6,712 bases of DNA, taken from positions 1-6,712 of the forward strand of contig JAJBSZ010000297.1 of the NCBI GenBank assembly GCA_020861125.1. The letters run 5' to 3'. The translations under genes were made by a program, and so were the position numbers. The stretch's first letter is position 1, and each line of letters opens with the position of its first letter. Below the pieces are notes generated by a model. That model was not told the DNA's origin and searched no databases. It saw only the letters and a list, made by a program, of their open reading frames with translations. Of the stretch, positions 1 to 4,631 are shown one piece after another. Origin of the DNA: Planctomycetota bacterium (GTDB lineage Bacteria > Planctomycetota > SZUA-567).

Positions 1-483
1 GTGCTGGTCATCGTGGAAGATGGGAATGTCGCATTCTGCCTTGAGCCGGCGTTCGATCTCGAAACAACGCGGTGCGGCGATGTCCTCGAGATTAACGCCG
101 CCGAAGGACCCGGCGATGAGGCGGACGGTGTTGACGATGTCGTCCACCGACTTGGAGCGGATGCAGAGGGGAAAAGCGTCGACGTTGGCGAATTCTTTCA
201 GCAGGACGCACTTGCCTTCCATCACCGGCATCCCGGCTTCGGGGCCGATGTCCCCGAGACCCAGCACGGCGGAACCGTCGGTCACCACCAGGACTAGGTT
301 GCCGCGGCGGGTGTAGACGTAGGAGAGGTCCACGTCCTTCTCGATTTCGACACAGGGGGCAGCCACCCCGGGGGTATAGGCGATGGAAAGATCGTCCTTG
401 TTCTTCACCTTGACCCGGCTGATCACCTCGATTTTCCCTTGCAGTTCCCGGTGTTTCGCCAGCGCCCGTTCTTTGAGATCCAT
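1..483 (-). CDS. Malic enzyme, N-terminal part (runs off left edge)
   Basis: Oxidatively decarboxylates malate to pyruvate with NAD(P)+ in the cytoplasm. Only the first 161 residues are in the window, and the cofactor-binding domain lies beyond the left edge. The malic-enzyme N-terminal fold is clear. IAYTPGVA (34-41) carries the expected catalytic Tyr36, and EGKCVLLKEFANVDAFPL (89-106) carries the expected catalytic Lys91. NLEDIAAPRCFE (131-142) and FHDDQH (156-161) hold the likely metal ligands Glu133, Asp134, Asp158 and Asp159. The opening QGKIEVISRVKVKN resembles short bacterial malic enzymes of the YtsJ/MaeB kind rather than the longer SfcA type. The ATG at 483 follows a purine-rich ribosome site (AGGAAGGAAAGGTGG). 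The gene starts 90 bp after the dppF-like stop on the same strand, so co-transcription is possible. NAD or NADP preference cannot be read from this part, and neither can a fused phosphotransacetylase domain. Confidence 0.93.
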   Translation of the reverse strand, partial: MDLKERALAKHRELQGKIEVISRVKVKNKDDLSIAYTPGVAAPCVEIEKDVDLSYVYTRRGNLVLVVTDGSAVLGLGDIGPEAGMPVMEGKCVLLKEFANVDAFPLCIRSKSVDDIVNTVRLIAGSFGGVNLEDIAAPRCFEIERRLKAECDIPIFHDDQH

Positions 484-573
484 GCCGCCACCTTTCCTTC
501 CTGTGGTAAAACGAGGAATGCCACCCGTACCTGGTGGTACCCGAGGGATGCCCGGTTGGGTGCGGTCGTCCGC

Positions 574-1605
574 TCAGACGGAAACCGCCTCCGCATCTTG
601 CCGTGGTTTGCCAGTTGTGTCAAGGGCGCTTTCGTACAGGATACACCGTACCCGTCGGCCCGGAAGGGGGTGGAAAACAGGGATGTCCCCCTCGGTACAG
701 CGGGGCATGGCGTCCGGACACCGGGTGTGGAACCGGCAGCCGGCGGGCGGGCAATCCGCCCGGGGAACATCGCCGGTGAGGATGATGCGGTTCCGGTCGG
801 CCCCGGGATCGGGCTCCGGAATCGCCGACAGGAGCGCCCGGGTATAGGGGTGCAGCGGCCGGGCAAACAGGTCGTCCGCCGTCGCCTCTTCCATCAAATG
901 CCCCAGGTACATCACGCCCACCCGGTGCGACAGGTGTTTCACCACGGCCAGATCATGGGCGATGAAGAGGTAGGCCAGTCCCAGCCGTTCCTGGAGGTCG
1001 TGCAGCAGGTTGATGATCTGGGCCTGAATTGAGACGTCCAGGGCGGACACGGCCTCATCGCAGACGATGAAGTCGGGGTCGGTGGACAGAGCCCGGGCAA
1101 GGCCGACCCGTTGCCGCTGACCGCCGGAGAATTCGTGCGGATAGCGATCCAGTTGCTCGCCGGACAGACCGGTGAGCTCCAGAATGGCGGCGGCTTTCTC
1201 CCGTTTGGCCGCGGGTGTCATTTTGGGGTGGTGGATGGTCATGCCTTCTTCGACGATGGCGCCGACGGTCATCCGCGGGTTGAGGCTGGAAAAGGGATCC
1301 TGGAACACCACCTGCACCCGGCGGCGGAATTCCTTGAGGCGGGCGCCGCGCAGGGCGTTGACGTCGTGGCCGTCCATCAGCACCGTGCCGGCGGTGGGGC
1401 GCTCGAGTCGCAGAAATTGGCGACCGGTGGTGCTCTTGCCGGATCCGGACTCCCCCACCAGCGAATAGGTCTCGCCCCGGGCGATGGCGATGGAGAGGTC
1501 GTCCACCGCCCGCACCCGGCCGACCTCGCGGCCGAAGACGCCGGATCGGATCGGATAGTGTTTGGTAAGCCCTCTGCATTCCATAAGCGGTTCGGCTGCT
1601 GCCAT
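574..1605 (-). CDS. dppF: Dipeptide/oligopeptide ABC transporter ATP-binding protein, DppF/OppF type
   Basis: One of two cytoplasmic ATPases that power a peptide- or nickel-type ABC importer; 343 residues, normal for the family. Motifs are in order: Walker A GESGSGKST (51-59), Q-loop Gln102 in VFQDPFSSLNP, signature FSGGQRQR (159-166), Walker B FIVCDE (179-184) followed by SALD (187-190), and H-loop His217 in IAHDL. The C-terminal oligopeptide domain has LHPYTRALL (251-259) and a Cys cluster at 285, 290, 296, 303 and 321. This resembles the [4Fe-4S]-binding region reported in DppD/DppF proteins. All catalytic motifs are intact, so it should hydrolyse ATP. The SSLNPRMTV stretch after the Q-loop is DppF/OppF-like. 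The start follows AAAAAAGGCAG, a modest ribosome site, 48 bp after the dppD-like stop, so the two are almost certainly one transcript. Substrate cannot be told without the binding protein. Confidence 0.95.
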   Translation of the reverse strand: MAAAEPLMECRGLTKHYPIRSGVFGREVGRVRAVDDLSIAIARGETYSLVGESGSGKSTTGRQFLRLERPTAGTVLMDGHDVNALRGARLKEFRRRVQVVFQDPFSSLNPRMTVGAIVEEGMTIHHPKMTPAAKREKAAAILELTGLSGEQLDRYPHEFSGGQRQRVGLARALSTDPDFIVCDEAVSALDVSIQAQIINLLHDLQERLGLAYLFIAHDLAVVKHLSHRVGVMYLGHLMEEATADDLFARPLHPYTRALLSAIPEPDPGADRNRIILTGDVPRADCPPAGCRFHTRCPDAMPRCTEGDIPVFHPLPGRRVRCILYESALDTTGKPRQDAEAVSV

Positions 1606-1653
1606 GCGGACTGCCTTTTTTCTGTGGTTGTGGTCTGGCCGGCGGCGTCGGGC

Positions 1654-2685
1654 TCAGGCGCTGGCCTTCCCCTCGGCAATGCCGGCGAAATGACAGGCGC
1701 AGAGGCGGCCGCCGCCCTTGTCCTCAAGGGGCGGCTCCTGTTCCACGCACACGGCGGCCGCAAAGCGACAGCGCGGCGCAAAGGTACAGCCGGGCGGGCG
1801 GGCGGCCAGCCCGGGAACGGTGCCGGGGATGGTCGCCAAACGTTCCACCTTGCCGGCGAGGCGGGGGATACTGGCGAGCAGTCCGGCGGTGTAGGGATGG
1901 AGCGGTCTGGCAAAGAGGTCGCGGACGAGGGCGGTCTCCACGATCCGGCCGGCGTACATCACCGCCGCGCGCCGGGCCAATTCCGCCACCAGGCCGAGGT
2001 TATGGGTGATGAACAGCATGGACATACCGCGTTCGTCGCGCAGGCGGGCGAGGAGATCCATGATCTGGGCCTGGATGGTGACATCCAGAGCGGTGGTCGG
2101 TTCGTCGCAGAGGAGGATCTCCGGGTTGCCGAGGAGGGCCATGGCGATCATCGCCCGCTGTTTCATGCCGCCCGACAATTCGTGGGGATAGCGGCGCATC
2201 AGTCCGGCCGGATCCGGCAGTCCCACCGACGCCATGGCGTCCTCGATCCGGCGCCCGATCTCCTCCGGATCCCGGATCTTCTCGTGGGCGAGAATGGCTT
2301 CCGCCAGTTGTTCGCCCATGGTGTAGACGGGGTCGAAGCTGGTCATCGGTTCCTGGAAGATCATGGACATGGCCGAACCGCGGATGGCCCGCATCCGCCG
2401 GTCGGACAGGGTGGTCAGTTCCCGGCCGGACAGGACGACCGATCCGCCGGCCAGCCGCGCCGGCGGCGTTGGAAGCAGTCGCATCAGGGCGAGGCAGGTG
2501 ACGCTTTTGCCGCAGCCGGATTCGCCCACCAGGGCCAGGGTTTCGCCCTTGCCCACCGTGAAGGAGATCCGGTCCACCGCCAGCGCTTCGACACCGCCCG
2601 CCAGGCGGAAGGCGACCGAGAGATCCGTGACCTGAAGCCGGGGTTCCTCGGGTAGGGCCATGGGCTGGGTGTTACTCGTGTTCAT
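1654..2685 (-). CDS. dppD: Dipeptide/oligopeptide ABC transporter ATP-binding protein, DppD/OppD type
   Basis: Partner ATPase of the DppF-like protein; 343 residues. It has Walker A GESGCGKSV (54-62), Q-loop Gln111 in IFQEPMTSFDPVYT, signature LSGGMKQR (170-177), Walker B ILLCDEPTTALD (190-201) and H-loop His228 in FITHN. The SFDPVYT stretch and the SGGM signature are typical of DppD/OppD rather than DppF. The C-terminal domain has LHPYTAGLL (262-270), PPGCTFAPRC and further cysteines (300, 306, 313, 329, 331), consistent with the family's iron-sulfur region. The frame is open up to an ATG at 2766. I prefer the ATG at 2685: the extra 27 residues look unlike coding sequence, they run into the divergent promoter region, and a GGAA sits just before 2685. 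Another possible start is Met9 (2661). This is the first gene of its transcript. No permease or substrate-binding gene lies upstream, where a divergent gene starts at 2790. Confidence 0.94.
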   Translation of the reverse strand: MNTSNTQPMALPEEPRLQVTDLSVAFRLAGGVEALAVDRISFTVGKGETLALVGESGCGKSVTCLALMRLLPTPPARLAGGSVVLSGRELTTLSDRRMRAIRGSAMSMIFQEPMTSFDPVYTMGEQLAEAILAHEKIRDPEEIGRRIEDAMASVGLPDPAGLMRRYPHELSGGMKQRAMIAMALLGNPEILLCDEPTTALDVTIQAQIMDLLARLRDERGMSMLFITHNLGLVAELARRAAVMYAGRIVETALVRDLFARPLHPYTAGLLASIPRLAGKVERLATIPGTVPGLAARPPGCTFAPRCRFAAAVCVEQEPPLEDKGGGRLCACHFAGIAEGKASA

Positions 2686-2746
2686 GGGTATTCCGTTTCC
2701 GTCGCCGCCCCGATCCCCCTGGCCGCTTGTGCCCGGGCCGGCTTGA

Positions 2747-2763
2747 GAGTAGTATACATACTC
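2747..2763. promoter_or_regulatory. Inverted repeat in divergent promoter region, possible operator
   Basis: The 104 bp between the dppD-like start (2685) and the 101-aa gene start (2790) contain a 5-bp dyad, GAGTA-N7-TACTC. It is AT-rich in a GC-rich setting. On the minus strand it includes TATACT (2756-2751), a good -10 match. That would place transcription start near 2744 and leave about 60 nt of leader to the ATG at 2685. The matching -35 (TTCCCC, 17 bp further upstream) is weak. On the plus strand TATACA (2753-2758) has no convincing -35. The location and symmetry suggest a shared regulatory site, but this is inference. Confidence 0.35.
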
Positions 2764-2789
2764 CAAACACCGGGGGGAAGAGACTAGCG

Positions 2790-3095
2790 ATGCGCGAGGA
2801 ACTACCCGACGAGATCATGGAAGCGGTGAAAGCCATCCGGGCCATGGAAGGCAAGGTGTTCCTGACCCGACGGGAACGGGAAGTCCTCCACCGGGCCAAG
2901 CTCCGCATCGCCTACTGGGCCTGCCGCAGCGAGGGCGTGCCCACCACCCGGGAAAACCTCGGCTACATTCTCGGTGCGGATGCGGCGGAGATCCTCGCCG
3001 CCTACGACAGGTATGTTAAGCAAGCCACCAGCGCCGCACCGGCGGCGGGAAAATCAGACCGGGATGGGGGCGGCGAATTTCTTGCCGGCGGCTGA
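2790..3095 (+). CDS. Hypothetical protein, 101 aa, basic N-terminal half
   Basis: I do not recognise this protein. It is small, soluble and mostly helical to the eye, with no signal peptide, membrane segment or cysteine pair. It opens with an acidic stretch (MREELPDEIMEAVKAIRAMEG). A charged segment, LTRREREVLHRAKLRIAYWA, follows. Next comes TTRENLGYILGADAAEILAAYDRYVKQ, which resembles a short helix-turn-helix or helical hairpin. The tail after about residue 78 is Ala/Gly-rich and probably disordered. A DNA- or RNA-binding role is possible but not shown. The chosen ATG follows GGGGGGAAGAG at a good distance. The in-frame ATG at 2727 would add 21 residues that cross the divergent promoter region and look non-coding. 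The Nudix gene starts 43 bp downstream on the same strand, so the two are probably co-transcribed. Confidence 0.75.
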   Translation: MREELPDEIMEAVKAIRAMEGKVFLTRREREVLHRAKLRIAYWACRSEGVPTTRENLGYILGADAAEILAAYDRYVKQATSAAPAAGKSDRDGGGEFLAGG

Positions 3096-3125
3096 CGCCG
3101 CAAACGAGAGATTGCGCGGCACATC

Positions 3126-3134
3126 GGGGAGGAG
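3126..3134 (+). promoter_or_regulatory. Ribosome binding site that fixes the Nudix start
   Basis: GGGGAGGAG lies 4 nt before the ATG at 3139. The reading frame is open from much further upstream (an ATG at 2974), but that stretch overlaps the preceding gene in another frame. Only the ATG at 3139 has a strong ribosome site and a plausible N-terminus. Confidence 0.7.
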
Positions 3135-3138
3135 ACGG

Positions 3139-3696
3139 ATGGACAAAGCTCGGGTAACTGGCTCGCGGTTGCTGGCGGCGGGGCGTTTCCTCACCCTCAC
3201 GGTGCTGCAATGGGTGGACGGAAAAGGCACGGCACACGAATGGGAATCGGCGGATCGCACCGTGGGCGCGGTGCTGGTGATCCCCCGGTTGCAGCCGTCC
3301 GACCGTCTTCTCATCATCCGCCAGTTCCGACCGCCCGCCGGCGGCGTGGTGCTGGAATTCCCGGCCGGCCTACTCAACCCCGGGGAGGCGCCAGAGGATG
3401 CCGCCCGACGGGAGCTGCACGAGGAGACCGGATACCAGGCCACGGCCGTGGTGCTCCATCCGCCAGCCTTCACCAGCCCCGGCCTCTCCAACGAAACCGT
3501 CTACATGGTGGAAGCGACGATCGACGAAAACGCGCCGGAAAACACGGTCCTGGAAACGGCGTTCGACCCCTCGGAAAACATCGAAAACATTCTCGTTCCG
3601 TTCCGCGACCTCGGGGATTTTTACCGCCGCGAAACGGCGCGGGGAACGCTGTTTGACGCCAAGCTGGCCGGGTTCCTTCTCGGGCGTCCGGGATGA
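3139..3696 (+). CDS. Nudix hydrolase, ADP-ribose pyrophosphatase type
   Basis: Cytoplasmic Nudix pyrophosphohydrolase of 185 residues, most like enzymes that cleave ADP-ribose to AMP and ribose 5-phosphate. The Nudix box GX5EX7REUXEEXGU is perfect at residues 77-99: Gly77, Glu83, Arg91-Glu92, Glu95-Glu96, Gly98. Directly before it, RQFRPPAGGVVLEFPAG (61-77) is the typical ADP-ribose pyrophosphatase lead-in. After it, FTSPGLSNETVYMVEA (111-126) matches the SPG-x-S-x-E segment of the same subfamily. The N-terminal strands (LTLTVLQWVDGKG) fit the dimerisation sheet of this family. Length is normal and no key residue is missing. It follows the 101-aa gene by 43 bp. GDP-mannose or another nucleoside-diphosphate sugar is an alternative substrate that sequence alone does not exclude. 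Confidence 0.93.
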   Translation: MDKARVTGSRLLAAGRFLTLTVLQWVDGKGTAHEWESADRTVGAVLVIPRLQPSDRLLIIRQFRPPAGGVVLEFPAGLLNPGEAPEDAARRELHEETGYQATAVVLHPPAFTSPGLSNETVYMVEATIDENAPENTVLETAFDPSENIENILVPFRDLGDFYRRETARGTLFDAKLAGFLLGRPG

Positions 3697-3796
3697 CCCG
3701 CCGGGCGTGGTCACCGTGACGGTAATGGTAACCGCTCTCCCGATCACCTGAACTTCTGACCTCTCTCCCTTTTTCGAAACGCAGTGCCTTCACACC

Positions 3797-3833
3797 AAAA
3801 GCCGAAGCCGCCGGCAGGACCCGGCGACTTCGG
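3797..3833 (-). terminator. Rho-independent terminator of the coiled-coil gene, possibly bidirectional
   Basis: A strong GC-rich hairpin: CCGAAG (3802-3807) pairs with CTTCGG (3828-3833), and CGCCGG (3809-3814) pairs with CCGGCG (3821-3826). There is one C/A mismatch in the stem and a 6-nt loop. Read on the minus strand it is followed at once by CTTTT, and it begins 25 nt after the stop of the gene at 3859. On the plus strand a TTTT (3844-3847) lies 10 nt beyond the stem, and AAAAGCC (3797-3803) can pair with GGCTTTT (3841-3847). It may therefore also end the Nudix transcript arriving from the left. Confidence 0.75.
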
Positions 3834-3858
3834 AGTTAACGGCTTTTACGGAGCACTA

Positions 3859-4332
3859 TCAGGCCACCTGCAGTTTCCGGGCCACCATATCGAGGGTTTT
3901 TACCATCCGCGCCAGTTCCGCTTCGCTGTTTTCCAAGGCGTCCAGGAGCAGCCGACGCTCGTTTTCCGATTCGGCGATGATCTGGCGGATGCTGTCTTTT
4001 TCGGCGTAATCGAGAAAGCCGACGTTCCGTTTCTTTTCCGCCTCGGTGCGGTCCAGCTCCCGGCGCAACCGCCCGGCCTCGGCCAATGCCGCCAGGGTTT
4101 GCTGTTCCAGCGTTTGAACCTCCTGTTCCAGCATGGCGCAGGTCTGCTCATAGACCCGAAGCTTCTCTTGCAGGACCTCCACCGAGATGGGGACCGACGC
4201 ATCCGCCCCGGCCGCGGCGGCCAGGTGCGGCGCCGGTTCGCGCATGGCGTCGATGGCATCGAGGAGCCGCAGTTTGTCGGTCCAGTTTTTTCCAAATCCG
4301 CCGATTCCGCCCTGTTCAGCGCTTGTTGACAT
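3859..4332 (-). CDS. Hypothetical coiled-coil protein, 157 aa
   Basis: I do not recognise a family. After a Gly-rich, probably flexible N-terminus (MSTSAEQGGIGGFGKNW) and an Ala-rich linker near 36-48, residues from about 50 to 155 are almost continuous charged helix. Leucines are regularly spaced (VEVLQEKLRVYEQ, LEQEVQTLEQQTLAAL, RLLLDALENSEAELARM), which predicts a long coiled coil with a break near NVGFLDYAEKD (103-112). There is no signal peptide or membrane segment, so it is likely a cytoplasmic oligomer or a scaffold. The ATG at 4332 is chosen because GGAG lies 8 nt upstream. The frame stays open to an ATG at 4431, but that extension is low-complexity (TPAGGRPTTTPHSGDEG) and has no good ribosome site. 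The gene diverges from the PEP-synthase-like gene and is followed by a terminator. Shared regulation with that neighbour is possible but unproven. Confidence 0.75.
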   Translation of the reverse strand: MSTSAEQGGIGGFGKNWTDKLRLLDAIDAMREPAPHLAAAAGADASVPISVEVLQEKLRVYEQTCAMLEQEVQTLEQQTLAALAEAGRLRRELDRTEAEKKRNVGFLDYAEKDSIRQIIAESENERRLLLDALENSEAELARMVKTLDMVARKLQVA

Positions 4333-4499
4333 ACCTTCGTCTCCAGAGTGTGGTGTGGTGGTGGGACGCCCTCCCGCCGGCGTCATGGTTCGAACCCCCG
4401 AGTTGATTTTCCCCAAGGTAGTTATCGACAAACCGCCTCCCCGACTTCACGCCAAGAGGAACAATCCGGTTGTGGTGGAATGACTTCGGGTAATGGCGC

Positions 4500-4528
4500 T
4501 TGGCAAACCGCCGCCGGCGGGGTATAAC
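4500..4528 (+). promoter_or_regulatory. Sigma-70-type promoter for the PEP-synthase-like gene
   Basis: TTGGCA (4500-4505) and TATAAC (4523-4528) are separated by exactly 17 bp, each with one mismatch to the -35 and -10 consensus. Transcription would start near 4535, leaving a leader of about 97 nt. The spacer contains the perfect 10-bp palindrome CCGCCGGCGG (4511-4520), which could be an operator or just GC-rich chance. Confidence 0.65.
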
Positions 4529-4550
4529 ACCACGCTGGCACAGCCGTACT

Positions 4551-4577
4551 TGTCTCCGGCCAGCCGCGCCGGAGGCG
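4551..4577 (+). other. Leader hairpin upstream of the PEP-synthase-like gene
   Basis: CTCCGGC (4554-4560) and GCCGGAG (4568-4574) form a perfect 7-bp stem with a 7-nt loop. In RNA it extends through U-G and G-C pairs to 9-10 bp. It lies within the predicted leader, about 20 nt after the inferred transcription start and about 55 nt before the ATG. No U-run follows, so it is not a simple terminator. An mRNA-stability or protein-binding role is possible. Confidence 0.4.
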
Positions 4578-4614
4578 CCCGACCGGCCACCAACCACAAC
4601 CGCCACCGCCATCG

Positions 4615-4627
4615 GAAAGGAGGTGAT
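4615..4627 (+). promoter_or_regulatory. Extended, perfect Shine-Dalgarno
   Basis: GAAAGGAGGTGAT is complementary over 13 nt to a 16S rRNA 3' end of the Bacillus type (ATCACCTCCTTTC), and over 11 nt to the E. coli type. It ends 4 nt before the ATG at 4632, so it fixes that start. A C/A-rich, probably unstructured stretch (4590-4610) lies just upstream. Together these predict strong translation initiation. Confidence 0.85.
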
Positions 4628-4631
4628 ACCC

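Noticed and set aside
527..540. GTACC-TGGT-GGTAC hairpin between the dppF-like and malic enzyme genes
   Set aside because: Only a 5-bp stem with no adjacent T-run in the direction of transcription, so not supported as a terminator.
1111..2655. Long plus-strand open frame (514 codons) antisense to both ABC ATPase genes
   Set aside because: Shadow of GC-rich coding sequence: composition is Gly/His/Arg/Ala-rich with no recognisable motif, while the minus strand encodes two complete ABC ATPases.
2686..2766. N-terminal extension of the DppD-like protein to an ATG at 2766
   Set aside because: The 27 extra residues are atypical for the family, cross the divergent promoter region and include the dyad. 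The ATG at 2685 is in the expected place.
4387..4396. GGTTCGAACC, resembling a tRNA T-arm or an integration site core
   Set aside because: It is a perfect 10-bp palindrome, but the flanks form no proper T-stem, acceptor or anticodon arm on either strand. No integrase is nearby.
4411..4421. TTATCGACA, one mismatch from a DnaA box
   Set aside because: Single imperfect copy, with no cluster, AT-rich unwinding region or replication gene nearby.
4536..4553. TGGCAC followed by TTGT, sigma-54-like -24/-12 elements
   Set aside because: The spacer is 8 bp instead of 5 and the -12 GC is missing. A much better sigma-70 match lies just upstream.
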